A stretch of 64,000 nt of DNA from Streptomyces sp. NBC_01716 (GCF_036248275.1 NZ_CP109181.1:4526001-4590000), one strand, 5' to 3'; counted from the stretch's first letter, positions 24,807-33,790 are shown. Notes: a model not told the origin generated them from the letters alone. Translations and numbers: made by a program.

Positions 24807-27109
24807 GCGAGCCGCTGCTGCCCACCGATCCCGCCTCGATCGGCGGCCACCGGCTGCTGGCCCGCCTCGGCGCGGGTGGCATGGGCGTGGTCTATCTCGG
24901 CCGTACGGAGGCGGGGGCGCTGGCCGCCGTCAAGGTCATCCAGGCCGAGTACGCGGACGATCCCGGGTTCCGCGCCCGCTTCCGCCGCGAGGTCGACCTG
25001 GCCCGCCGGGTGGCCAGCCCGTGGGCGGTGCCCGTCACGGGCGGGGAACCGGAAGCGGCGGAGCCCTGGTTGGCCACCGAATTCGTACCGGGCCCGTCGC
25101 TCGGCGAGGCGGTCACCCGGCACGGACCGCTGCCGGTACACAGTGTGCGGGCGCTGGCCAGGATGCTCGCAGGGGCGCTGGGAGCCGTGCACGACGCGGG
25201 GCTTGTGCACCGCGACATCAAGCCGGGCAATGTCCTGCTGGCCGTGGACGGTCCACGGCTGATCGACTTCGGGATCGCCCGCGCGACCGACGAGACCGCG
25301 CTCACCTCCCCCGACATGGTCGTCGGCACGCCCGGCTATCTCTCGCCCGAACAGGCCGAGGCGCGCGGCGCCGGGGTGGGGCCGGCGAGTGACGTGTTCT
25401 CCCTGGGGTGCCTGCTGGCGTACGCGCTGACGGGACGGCCCCCGTTCGGCGCGGGTTCGGCCGACGCGCTGCTCTACCGGACGGTGCACGACGAGCCGGA
25501 CATCGGCGGATCGCGCGGTTCGGGCGGTTCGGGCGGCTCATGGGACGAGGAGGACGCGGAACTGCGCCAACTCCTGCTCTCCTGCCTGGCGAAGGACCCG
25601 GCCGACCGGCCCACGGCCGAGCGGATCGCCGAGGAGCTTGCCGACGACCCCACGTCCGACGGCGGCGGAGCGGCCGACTGGCTGCCGGAAGACGTCGTAC
25701 GGGGCATCGCCGACCGCGCGGCCGAGATGCTGGCGCTGCCGGACATCGAGCCGACGGTCGCCGACGCGCCCGGCGTCGGCGGCGACGGCGCGGGCGACGA
25801 CGGCGCAGGCAACGACGGCGCCGACGACAACGGTGCGGGCGGTCAGGGCGGCCAACAGCCGTCCCGCCGAAGGCTGTTCGTCCTTTCCGGCGCCGCGCTG
25901 CTCGCCGTCGCCGCCGGTGGCGGAGCCTGGGCCGCCCTGCGGGACGACGACCCTCCCGCGTCCGGGGACTCCGGCCCGCGCTGGGCCATCGGCGTCCAGG
26001 CGGACCTCTCCGGTACGGACAAGGTGGCCGGCCGGGCGCAGGAACAGGGCGCGCGGCTGGCGATCGAGCAGTACAACGCCCGTAAGCCCGGCAAGGACAG
26101 GCCCTTCGAACTCGCGCTGAGGACCGCCGACGACGGCGGCACCGCCCAACGCGCCCCGGCCGCCGCCAAGAAGCTGATCGAGGACGCGGACGTACTCGCC
26201 GTACTGGGCGCGACCAGCGATGTGACGACGGAAGCGGTCGTCGGCGCGTACGACGAGGCCCTGGTGCCCCTGCTGACCGTCTCGGCCGCCGGGATGCTGA
26301 TGTCGTCAGGGCAGCCCCGGTCCCTCGTGCACTGCCGTCCCGGCAACGCCGCACTGTCCATCCCGATCGCCGTCTACCTCACCCAACAGGCGGCGAAGGA
26401 CAAGGAGATGGGACGGCCGGGACTGCTCCAGGACCGTACGGCCCAGACGTACGCCTGGGAGTCCGCCACCATCACCGCGCTCGTGCTGCGCCAGTCCGGG
26501 ATGCCGGCCTACCCCCGGGTGATTCCGGCGGACATCGAGGACATGAAGCCCGTGGTCACCGACATCCTGCGGGCAGGTACGGGCTCCTTCGTCTACGCCG
26601 GTTACGCGCCGGGGGCGGCGAAGGTGGCGCGCGAGCTGGCGGCGGCCGGGTTCGACGGACCACGGCTCGCGTCACAGGCCGTGCTCGACCCGGAGTTCCT
26701 GGAGCTGGCGGGGGACGCGGCCGAGGGCTGGCTGCTGACCGCCTCGTTCGTCTCCGCCGCCGACAAGCCGGAGGCCGCGGACTTCACCGCCGCGTTCCGC
26801 GAGCGCTTCGGCAGCGAGCCGCCGTACTTCGCGGCGGAGGCGTACGACACGGTGAATCTGGTCATCCAGGAACTGGTGAAGGGCGCGAAGCCGGCTGCCC
26901 CGGCGAAGGGATCCCCCTCTCCTGCGGGGCAACAGCCGCCGAAGCGGGCGGAGTTGGTGGGTCTGCTGCGCAAGAGCACGTACCAGGGGATCACGAAGCG
27001 GTTCGCGTTCGACCCGGAGCAGGGCAGCTTCGCGGGGGAGGGCGTGTTCCTGTACGAGGTCAAGGACGGCGGCTTCCGCTTCCTGGGGCCCGCCCCCACC
27101 GGCGCGTAA
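24803..27109 (+). CDS. transmembrane Ser/Thr kinase with Leu/Ile/Val-binding-protein-like sensor domain
   Basis: 768 residues. The kinase domain occupies the first ~275: GAGGMGVVY loop, K44, H136-R137-D138 (HRDIKPGN), D155-F-G, GTPGYLSPEQ activation segment. An acidic Gly/Asp-rich juxtamembrane linker (GDGAGDDGAGNDGADDNGAG) follows, then a membrane helix near 358-378. The outer domain starts WAIGVQADLSGTDKVAGRAQEQGARLAIEQYN, the classic opening of branched-chain amino acid ABC binding proteins, and includes LGATSDVTTEAV and SQAVLDPEF. Probably senses a small extracellular molecule. Co-translated with the lipoprotein. Confidence 0.93.
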   Translation: MSEPLLPTDPASIGGHRLLARLGAGGMGVVYLGRTEAGALAAVKVIQAEYADDPGFRARFRREVDLARRVASPWAVPVTGGEPEAAEPWLATEFVPGPSLGEAVTRHGPLPVHSVRALARMLAGALGAVHDAGLVHRDIKPGNVLLAVDGPRLIDFGIARATDETALTSPDMVVGTPGYLSPEQAEARGAGVGPASDVFSLGCLLAYALTGRPPFGAGSADALLYRTVHDEPDIGGSRGSGGSGGSWDEEDAELRQLLLSCLAKDPADRPTAERIAEELADDPTSDGGGAADWLPEDVVRGIADRAAEMLALPDIEPTVADAPGVGGDGAGDDGAGNDGADDNGAGGQGGQQPSRRRLFVLSGAALLAVAAGGGAWAALRDDDPPASGDSGPRWAIGVQADLSGTDKVAGRAQEQGARLAIEQYNARKPGKDRPFELALRTADDGGTAQRAPAAAKKLIEDADVLAVLGATSDVTTEAVVGAYDEALVPLLTVSAAGMLMSSGQPRSLVHCRPGNAALSIPIAVYLTQQAAKDKEMGRPGLLQDRTAQTYAWESATITALVLRQSGMPAYPRVIPADIEDMKPVVTDILRAGTGSFVYAGYAPGAAKVARELAAAGFDGPRLASQAVLDPEFLELAGDAAEGWLLTASFVSAADKPEAADFTAAFRERFGSEPPYFAAEAYDTVNLVIQELVKGAKPAAPAKGSPSPAGQQPPKRAELVGLLRKSTYQGITKRFAFDPEQGSFAGEGVFLYEVKDGGFRFLGPAPTGA

Positions 27110-27112
27110 GGG

Positions 27113-29344
27113 ATGGCCGGGATCCAGCCTCTCAAGGCCGCCGATCCGCCCGCCGTCGGCGGTTACCGGCTGCTCGGGCGGCTCGGCGCGGGCGGGATGG
27201 GCGTGGTGTATCTGGCCCGTTCGCCGGGCGGCGCGCTGATCGCGCTGAAGGTCATCCGTGCCGAGTACGCGGCCGACCACGGCTTCCGTGTCCGCTTCCG
27301 GCGCGAGGCGGAGGCGGCGGGGCGGCTCACCGGGCGCTGGGTGGTCCCGGTCGTGGCCGCGGCGGCGGAGGAGCGCGAGCCGTGGCTGGCGACCGGCTTC
27401 GTCCCCGGGCCCTCGCTGGCGGAGGCCGTCACGCTGCACGGTCCGCTGCCGCCGGAGGCCGTACGCACCCTCGGTGCCCGGCTGGCCGAGGCGCTCACCG
27501 AGGTGCACGCGGCGGGGCTGGTGCACCGCGACGTCAAGCCCGGCAACGTGCTGCTCGCCCTGGACGGCCCCCGGCTCATCGACTTCGGCATCGCGCGGTC
27601 CACCGGCGCCACCGCGCTGACCGAGAGCGACGTGGTGATCGGCTCGCCCGGCTATCTCTCGCCCGAGCAGGCACAGGCCCGCGCCGGTGAACTCGGGCCG
27701 CCGAGCGACGTGTTCTCGCTCGGGTGCGTGCTGGTGTACGCGGCGACGGGGCGGCGGCCGTTCGGTACGGGCTCGCCGGCGGCCATTCTGTTCCGCACGG
27801 TCCACGAGGAGCCGGACCTCGACGGCGTACCGGAGGAACTGCTCGATCTGCTGACGGCCTGCCTCGCCAAGAACCCCCGGGACAGGCCGGGTTCGGGGGA
27901 TGTGCGGGAGGCGCTGGGGGGTGCCGGCGGCGAGTCGGGGGGCTGGCTGCCGGGGCCGCTGACCCGGCTGGTCGCGGAACGGTCGGCGGCAGTGCTGGCG
28001 CTGCCCGACCCGCCGCCGGGGCGTACGTCCGGCTCCGACTCGGCCTCCGGCTCCGGCTCCCCGGCGGACCCGGTCACGGTCACGGCGGTACCGGCGGCAC
28101 CGGCCGCCGCCCCCGGGCCGTCGCGGCGCCGTGTGCTCACGCTCGCTTCCGCGGCCGGAGTCGTCGCGGTCGGCGGGGGGCTGGCGGCCTGGGCGGCATC
28201 CCGGCAGACCGGCGACGGCGGCTCCGGCTCGGGCGCCGGTGCGTCCCGGCCGCGCTACGTCGTTGGGCTGCACGCCGATCTGTCCGGCCGGGACAAGGCG
28301 GCCGGCCGCGCCCAGGAACGGGGCGCGCGGCTGGCCGTCGCCGACCACAACGCCCGTGCGGACCGCCCCTTCGACCTGGCGCTGCGCGTACGGGACGACG
28401 GAGGAGACGCGAAGCGGGCCGAGGCGACGGCGGGGAGGTTCGTCGCGGAGGACGAGGTGTTCGCGGTGATCGGGCCGACCGGGGTCGCGGGAGTCGAGGC
28501 CGTCGCGGCCCGGTACCAGGAGGCGCTGCTTCCTCTCGTGACCGTCTCGTGCGACAGCGACGCGGTCTCGTCGGTCGGCACGAAGGCCTTCTTCCAACTC
28601 AGACCGGACGGCAACAGCCTGACCACGGGCTTGGTCGACTATCTTGTCCGGGCCCGGGGGGACCGCAGGACCGTCCTCGTCGACGACCAGGCGGCGGGGC
28701 GCACCAGTCAGCGGCTGGTGGTGAACCTGGCCGACACGCTGCCCCAGGGCGTCGGCACGACCACGACCAGCACGGTGCCCGCCGACAGTGACGACTTCGG
28801 CCCGGTGGCCGCCGCCGTGACATCGAGCGACGCCGACTCGGTGGTGTACGCCGGCACCTCTCCCGCGCGCGCGGCCCGCTGCGCCCGCGCGCTCGCGGAA
28901 ACGGGCTTCCGCGGCACACGCCTGGCACGCGAACCGGTGCTCCAGCCCGCGTTCCTCGACGAGGCGGGCGCCGCCGCCGACGGCTGGGTGATCGTGACGA
29001 CATATGTCGATCCGGCCGAACTGCCCGCCGCGAAGGGCTTCGTGACGTCGTACGAGAAGCGCTACGGCCCGCGCACGGGCGAGTTGTTCGCGGTCGAACC
29101 GTACGCCGTGGAGGCGTACGACGCGCTGAACTTCATCGCGCGGGGGATACGGGAGCTGGGCGGCATCGGCGTCGAACGGGGCGCGATGGTGAGCCGGCTG
29201 CGGTCCCTCACCTACCACGGCCTCGGCAGAATCATCGACTTCGACGACTCGACGAAGGCCTTCGTCTTCACCAACGGCCTGTTCCTGCACCGGGTGGAGG
29301 CGGGCACGCCCCGCTTCCTGGGCCGCTACGGCGAGGCGAAGTAG
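27113..29344 (+). CDS. transmembrane Ser/Thr kinase, tandem paralogue of the preceding gene
   Basis: 743 residues, start 3 bases after the preceding stop. Same plan: GAGGMGVVYLARS loop, K46, H138-R-D (HRDVKPGN), DFGIARSTG, GSPGYLSPEQ, a Gly/Ser/Pro juxtamembrane linker, a membrane helix near VLTLASAAGVVAVGGGLAAWAA, and an outer domain opening YVVGLHADLSGRDKAAGRAQERGARLAVADHN. The sensor half has diverged more than the kinase half (for example VIGPTGVAGVEAV against LGATSDVTTEAV), fitting duplication followed by a change of ligand. Confidence 0.93.
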   Translation: MAGIQPLKAADPPAVGGYRLLGRLGAGGMGVVYLARSPGGALIALKVIRAEYAADHGFRVRFRREAEAAGRLTGRWVVPVVAAAAEEREPWLATGFVPGPSLAEAVTLHGPLPPEAVRTLGARLAEALTEVHAAGLVHRDVKPGNVLLALDGPRLIDFGIARSTGATALTESDVVIGSPGYLSPEQAQARAGELGPPSDVFSLGCVLVYAATGRRPFGTGSPAAILFRTVHEEPDLDGVPEELLDLLTACLAKNPRDRPGSGDVREALGGAGGESGGWLPGPLTRLVAERSAAVLALPDPPPGRTSGSDSASGSGSPADPVTVTAVPAAPAAAPGPSRRRVLTLASAAGVVAVGGGLAAWAASRQTGDGGSGSGAGASRPRYVVGLHADLSGRDKAAGRAQERGARLAVADHNARADRPFDLALRVRDDGGDAKRAEATAGRFVAEDEVFAVIGPTGVAGVEAVAARYQEALLPLVTVSCDSDAVSSVGTKAFFQLRPDGNSLTTGLVDYLVRARGDRRTVLVDDQAAGRTSQRLVVNLADTLPQGVGTTTTSTVPADSDDFGPVAAAVTSSDADSVVYAGTSPARAARCARALAETGFRGTRLAREPVLQPAFLDEAGAAADGWVIVTTYVDPAELPAAKGFVTSYEKRYGPRTGELFAVEPYAVEAYDALNFIARGIRELGGIGVERGAMVSRLRSLTYHGLGRIIDFDDSTKAFVFTNGLFLHRVEAGTPRFLGRYGEAK

Positions 29345-29417
29345 TCCGAGCGTCCCCTCCCGGGAGCCGCGCCCCGGCGGCCCCCGTTGTCGGACCCGGC
29401 GCCTATCCTGCGGTGCC

Positions 29418-29730
29418 ATGAGCACCTCTCGGACCGACGGCACCTCCGACGGGGCGGACGAACTCGACGCCCCGCGCGCCCTGTTGGCCACGGTCCGGGC
29501 CCGCGAAGCCCGTAAGGCCGTCCGTGAACTTCTCGTCCGGGCCGCCGGCTGGAGGGCGTACGCCGGCTGGAGTACCGGTATCAGCCGTGGCCGGACTTCG
29601 ACTTCCTGATCGGCAGCACCTCGGTCGATTCGGTCAGGGCCTACTCACTCGGGCTGCTCGATGTGTCCGGACTGGCCGGGCTGCCCGTCCTGACCAAGGT
29701 GCGCGCGGGGTCAGCACCTACGCGTTCTGA
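29418..29730 (+). pseudogene. frameshifted small hypothetical gene
   Basis: ATG 29418 opens MSTSRTDGTSDGADELDAPR with a helix RAREARKAVRELLVRAA. That frame then drifts into low-quality sequence and stops at 29609, while the next frame from about 29545 reads LEGVRRLEYRYQPWPDFDFL and LIGSTSVDSVRAYSLGLLDVSG, clearly protein-like. A second shift near 29710 would give the ending RAGVSTYAF before the stop at 29730. So at least one, probably two, frame changes break one original gene of ~105 residues. Function unknown; a sequencing error is the alternative. Confidence 0.55.
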
Positions 29731-29791
29731 GCGGCGCCGGAAGCGCCTCCGGCGCCGCTCACCCGCCCGGGGCCCGAGGCCGGACGCCCGG

Positions 29792-30955
29792 TCAGCTCTC
29801 CTTCGTGGAGTACGAGTGCGCCCCCGTGCCCGCGAGCGCCCCGCCCTCCACGATCAGATACTCGTCGCGGATGGGGTTCCCCGCGAAGTACGACTCCAGG
29901 ATCTCCCGCGTACCGGCCGCGTACCGCGCCTGCGCGGAGAGCGACGAGCCCGAGATGTGCGGCGTCATCGCGTGGTGCGGCATGGTGCGCCACGGGTGGT
30001 CGGCCGGCGCGGGCTGCGGGTACCAGACGTCGCCGCCGTAACCCGCGAGCTGACCGCCGCGCAGCGCCCGGTCGACGGTGTCGCGGTCGACGATCTTCGC
30101 GCGCGCGGTGTTGATGAGGTACGCGCCGCGCTTCATGGTGCCGATGAGCTTGTCGTCGAACAGGCCCTCGGTCTCCGGGTGCAGGGGCGCGTTGATGGTG
30201 ACGACGTCGCAGTGCGGCACCATGGCGGCGGTCGACTCGTGCCAGGTGAGGTTCAGCTCCCGCTCTACGGCCGCCGGCAGCCGGTGCCGGTCGGTGTAGT
30301 GGAGGCCCACGTCGAAGGGGGCGAGTCGGCGCAGGACGGCGAGCCCGATACGGCCGGCCGCGACCGTACCGACCTGCATGCCCTCCAGGTCGTACGAGCG
30401 CTTGACGGCGTCCGCGATGTTCCAGCCGCCGTCGAGCACGATCCGGTGCGAGGGGATGAAGTTGCGTACGAGCCCGAGCACCGTCATCACCACGTGCTCG
30501 GCGACGCTGATGCTGTTGCAGTACGTCACCTCGGCGACGGTGACGCCGTGGGTGATGGCGGCGTCGAGGTCGACGTGGTCGGAGCCGATGCCGGCGGTGA
30601 CCGCGAGCTTCAGGTTCTTGGCCGTGGCGATCCGCTCGGCGGTCAGATACGCCGGCCAGAACGGCTGCGAGATCACGATGTCCGCGTCGGCCAGCTCGCG
30701 GTCGAAGACCGAGCCCGCGCCCTCTTTGTCGGAGGTGACGACGAGGGTGTGGCCGCGGCTCTCCAGGAAGGAGCGGAGGCCGAGTTCACCGGAGACGCTG
30801 CCCAGCAGATGGCCGGGGGTGAAGTCGGTGCTTTCGGGGGTGGGGGTGGTCTGGCCGCCGGGGTAGTGGTCGATGACCGGGAGGTCGTCGCGGGCGTAGG
30901 TGGTGGGCTGCCCGTCGGTCGGGTCGTCGTACAGCACACACAGGATCTTGGCCAT
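29792..30955 (-). CDS. fdh: NAD-dependent formate dehydrogenase
   Basis: 387 residues, metal-free D-2-hydroxyacid dehydrogenase family, oxidising formate to CO2 with NAD. Diagnostic segments: MAKILCVLYDDPTDGQP, AVTAGIGSDHVDL, YCNSISVAEHVVM, the cofactor motif VGTVAAGRIGLAVLRRL with YTDRHRLP after it, catalytic Arg in NTARAKIVDRD, PQPAPADHPWR, and catalytic His in TPHISGSSLSAQARY. These match the methylotroph-type FDH rather than other hydroxyacid dehydrogenases. It is transcribed after the LysR gene on the same strand and is probably controlled by it. Confidence 0.95.
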   Translation of the reverse strand: MAKILCVLYDDPTDGQPTTYARDDLPVIDHYPGGQTTPTPESTDFTPGHLLGSVSGELGLRSFLESRGHTLVVTSDKEGAGSVFDRELADADIVISQPFWPAYLTAERIATAKNLKLAVTAGIGSDHVDLDAAITHGVTVAEVTYCNSISVAEHVVMTVLGLVRNFIPSHRIVLDGGWNIADAVKRSYDLEGMQVGTVAAGRIGLAVLRRLAPFDVGLHYTDRHRLPAAVERELNLTWHESTAAMVPHCDVVTINAPLHPETEGLFDDKLIGTMKRGAYLINTARAKIVDRDTVDRALRGGQLAGYGGDVWYPQPAPADHPWRTMPHHAMTPHISGSSLSAQARYAAGTREILESYFAGNPIRDEYLIVEGGALAGTGAHSYSTKES

Positions 30956-31048
30956 GGCGTTGCGGCTCCTCGTCCGTTGCTGCGGAGTGCTTCGGAAGGT
31001 GCCTCTTACGGTCGGCCCTGGCGTCGGCGCTGGTCAAAGCGACTGTTT

Positions 31049-31073
31049 CTATGCCGGGATAGACGCCGGCTAT
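31049..31073. promoter_or_regulatory. candidate LysR-binding repeats upstream of fdh
   Basis: CTAT (31049), ATAG (31059) and CTAT (31070) alternate at 10-11 base intervals around GCCGG half-repeats, about 95-115 bases upstream of the fdh start and overlapping the LysR stop codon. The spacing suits a LysR-type activation site. Confidence 0.35.
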
Positions 31074-32038
31074 CGCTCGGGGTCGGGGGCGGGTCCGGGC
31101 GTCGCGGCGTCGGCCGGCGCGAGATACGTCCCCAGCAGGCTGTCCAGCACCTCGCGCAGGCTCACCCGCCGCGCGGTCTCCAACAGCGCCTTCGCGAGCA
31201 CCGGTTCGGGGCTGCGGTCGGCGATGACCAGGCCCACGCGCGGCCCGTGCGCGGGGTGCGCCAGCGGGACCACGCGCATCGTCTCGGGGACGCCGAACAT
31301 ATGCAGCCAGGCGTGCGAGATCACGCTCGACCACCGGCCCGCCGCCATGTGTGTGTAGAGGCCGGCGACGGTGTCGGTCTCGATCGCCGGGGTGACGCTC
31401 GCGCCTTCGGCGGCGAAGTACTCGTCCATGATGCGGCGGTTGCGCATCTGCGGTGAGAGCAGGCACAGCGGCAGCCCGGCGACCTCGGCCCAGCGCACCG
31501 AGCGCTGTTCGGCGAGCGCGCTGTCGCGGGGCGTGAGCAGCAGATACCGCTCCTCGTACAGCGGTGTCCTGCGTACCTGGCGCAGGCTTTCGTCGTCCAG
31601 ATACGTGAGCGCGATGTCCAGCTCGAAAGAGGTCAGGCGCCGCGTGATGTCGCGCGACGACAGCGACTCCAACGAGACGCGTACGAGCGGGTGTTGCTCG
31701 CAGAAGGGGGTGGTCAGGAGGGACGCGGCCGTCAGCGCGGTGGGGATGGCGCCCAGCCGCAGCGTGCCGGTGAGACCGCCGCGCATGACCGACAACTCGT
31801 GCTGGAGCGCGTCGCGTTCGGCGAGTATCCGGTGCGCCCAGAGCAGCACCCGCTCGCCCTCGGGCGTGAGCCCTTCGAAGCGCCGGCCACGGCGCACGAT
31901 CGGCACCCCGAGTTCGTGCTCCAGCTTGCGTATCGCGGCGGAGAGCGAGGGCTGGGAGACGAAGCAGGCGTCGGCGGCCCGCGCGAAGTGGCGCTCGCGG
32001 GCGAGCGCCACGAGGTACTCCAGTTGCCGCAGCAGCAC
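31070..32038 (-). CDS. LysR-family regulator next to formate dehydrogenase
   Basis: 322 residues, GTG start with AAGGGAG upstream. N-terminal HTH: LEYLVALARERHFARAADACFVSQPSLSAAIRKLEHELG. The effector domain follows from LTGTLRLGAIPTALT. The adjacent fdh lies 114 bases downstream on the same strand with repeat elements between, so formate or a one-carbon compound is a reasonable effector guess. The C-terminus is a short Pro/Ala-rich tail. Confidence 0.92.
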   Translation of the reverse strand: MLLRQLEYLVALARERHFARAADACFVSQPSLSAAIRKLEHELGVPIVRRGRRFEGLTPEGERVLLWAHRILAERDALQHELSVMRGGLTGTLRLGAIPTALTAASLLTTPFCEQHPLVRVSLESLSSRDITRRLTSFELDIALTYLDDESLRQVRRTPLYEERYLLLTPRDSALAEQRSVRWAEVAGLPLCLLSPQMRNRRIMDEYFAAEGASVTPAIETDTVAGLYTHMAAGRWSSVISHAWLHMFGVPETMRVVPLAHPAHGPRVGLVIADRSPEPVLAKALLETARRVSLREVLDSLLGTYLAPADAATPGPAPDPER

Positions 32039-32226
32039 GACGGTTCGCTCCCTTTCGGCTCGACGCCTCCCCGCGACGCTTCCCCGATGCTCAAGGCGGG
32101 CCGGTCCCGGCCATCCTCACCCACGGGAAGCGGCCGTGGTACGGGCCGGGCCGGACGAGGTTGCCGCAAACCCGGCGCGGGGGCGATTTCGGTGGATACG
32201 CTGATCAGCCAGCGGAGGGAGCGATC

Positions 32227-32760
32227 ATGGATCCGGCAGTCACCACCGCACGGCTCGCGTCGGGCATCGTCATACCGTTGATCAAGAAACTGTTCGTACG
32301 GGACGGGCCCGGCGCCGGGTTGGTCGACCGGCCGGTACGGATATCCGGCCTGGTCAGCTTCCGTGGCGAGAAGCGCACCCTGTCCGACAAGGACCTGCAC
32401 AAGATCGCCGCCGAACTCGTCCGGCGCGCCGTCGACCCGGTCGGGCCCGGCGAGCGGCCGGTGCCGCCCGACGAGGACGAGGCCGTCGTGCGGGCCCTGG
32501 CCCGTACCCTGCACTGCCTGGGCGACCTCGACATGGAGGACGTACAGGCCGTCCAGCCCGGCCCGCAGGCGCTCGCCCGCGCGTTACAGGCGGTCGAACC
32601 GAATGCCACCCGCGATCTGTCGGCCAACGCCACCGGCCTGTACGACGCGCTCCTTGAGACCGCCTGCCTGTACATCCTGCACCTCTTCACGCAGCGCTCG
32701 ACCTTTGTCGCACGCACCCTCGTACGGCACACCGCGACACTGGCCGACCTGACGTGGTGA
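32227..32760 (+). CDS. stand-alone NACHT-type N-terminal helical (NNH) domain protein
   Basis: 177 residues. The whole protein resembles the helical N-terminal domain of actinobacterial NLR-like (NACHT NTPase) proteins: GAGLVDRPVRISGLVSFRGEKRTLSDKDLHKIA, LARTLHCLGDLDMEDVQAVQ, DLSANATGLYDALLETAC and LYILHLFTQRSTFVARTL. In those proteins this domain is followed by a NACHT ATPase; here the stop comes right after it and no NTPase gene is next. It may be a remnant, a partner or an inhibitor of an antiphage NLR. ATG 32227 has GGAGGGAGC. Confidence 0.7.
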   Translation: MDPAVTTARLASGIVIPLIKKLFVRDGPGAGLVDRPVRISGLVSFRGEKRTLSDKDLHKIAAELVRRAVDPVGPGERPVPPDEDEAVVRALARTLHCLGDLDMEDVQAVQPGPQALARALQAVEPNATRDLSANATGLYDALLETACLYILHLFTQRSTFVARTLVRHTATLADLTW

Positions 32761-32781
32761 GGGGGGCCGGTGGGCGGGAGG

Positions 32782-33687
32782 TCACGCGAGGGCGGCGGCC
32801 TCGGTCGCGGCGACGCGGGCCGCCGTCCGCGCGAACGTCTCGATCGCGGCCGTCGTGTGGCCCGCGCGCCACACCAGGCCGTACCCGACCGGGGCCGCGT
32901 CCGAGAGCGGGACGTAGGTGACGCCGGGGCGGGCGTAGTACGTGCCGGTGTGCGCGGGCGCCACGAACGCGCCCTGGGCGCCGCCCACCAGGGTCAGGGC
33001 CTCCTGCATGTTGGTGACGGCGGGGCCGCGTCCGATCGCTCGGCCGGCCGGGGTGCGGGACGGAACATGGTGTTCCAGCCAGGAGGCGGGGGCCGGTCCG
33101 GCGATCGTGAGGAGGGTGACGTCCGCCAGGTCCTCCAGCGAGAGCGCGGCACGGGCGGCGAGCGGATGCGAGGAGGGGAGCGCGAGAACGCGTTCCTCCG
33201 CGAGCAGCGCGGGACCGCGGCCCAAGTCCTCCTCCAGTACCGGGAACTCGGTGAGCTGGAGATCGAACGCGCCCTCGCGCAGCTGCCCGTACGGGTCCGC
33301 GAGCGGGATCTCGCAGATCTCGACGGCGAGGGAGGGGTGGGTCTCCCGTAGAGCCTCGGTGGCCTTCATGACGATCTCACCGGTCAGCGGGTTGGAGAAG
33401 CCGACGTTGAGGACGGTGTCGATGCCGCGCACGGTGGCGGTGGCGCGTTCGAGAGCCTCGGCGATGGCGCGGTGGTGCGGTTCGAGGTCGGCGCGGAGCC
33501 GGCGGCCGAGGGAGGTGGGCACGACGCGGCGGCTCGTACGGACGAACAGCGGTGCGCCGACGCGGCGTTCGAGACGCTGGACGAGCTGGCTGACACGGGC
33601 GCGGGAGAGCCGCATGCGTTCGGCGGTGCGGCCGAAGTGCAGCTCCTCGGAGAGGATGAGGAAGCACTCCAGCTCGTCGCGTTCCAT
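32782..33687 (-). CDS. LysR-family regulator
   Basis: 301 residues. N-terminal HTH: LECFLILSEELHFGRTAERMRLSRARVSQLVQRLERRVG. The effector-binding domain starts at VLNVGFSNPLTGEIVMKATEAL. ATG 33687 was chosen over a start five codons earlier because GGGAGGA lies 8 bases upstream. It diverges from the MFS gene; a T-N11-A palindrome between them is its likely site, making the transporter its probable target. Confidence 0.93.
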   Translation of the reverse strand: MERDELECFLILSEELHFGRTAERMRLSRARVSQLVQRLERRVGAPLFVRTSRRVVPTSLGRRLRADLEPHHRAIAEALERATATVRGIDTVLNVGFSNPLTGEIVMKATEALRETHPSLAVEICEIPLADPYGQLREGAFDLQLTEFPVLEEDLGRGPALLAEERVLALPSSHPLAARAALSLEDLADVTLLTIAGPAPASWLEHHVPSRTPAGRAIGRGPAVTNMQEALTLVGGAQGAFVAPAHTGTYYARPGVTYVPLSDAAPVGYGLVWRAGHTTAAIETFARTAARVAATEAAALA

Positions 33688-33733
33688 TCGACGTCCTCCC
33701 ACGGGACTCGGATCGATGAGCGTGCCGGATCGG

Positions 33734-33746
33734 TAAGCCTGGCTTA
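33734..33746. promoter_or_regulatory. LysR-type operator (T-N11-A palindrome)
   Basis: TAAGCC-T-GGCTTA, a perfect 13-base palindrome of T-N11-A form, 47 bases upstream of the LysR start and 94 upstream of the MFS start. Confidence 0.55.
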
Positions 33747-33790
33747 ACGAACGTTGCGATCTTCGTTGTTGTTCCGCCGTGAGCCCTGAT

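Noticed and set aside
19483..29344. Secondary-metabolite (lasso or beta-lactam) cluster around the AsnB-like gene
   Set aside because: No precursor peptide with a recognisable leader, no B-type protease or other biosynthetic partner; kinases and TopoVIA-like genes do not fit.
26672..29491. 939-codon minus-strand frame across the tandem kinases
   Set aside because: Shadow of two well-defined kinases; caused by high GC third positions.
29663..31456. 597-codon plus-strand frame opposite fdh and lysR
   Set aside because: Runs antisense to formate dehydrogenase; only its first ~20 codons belong to the frameshifted small gene.
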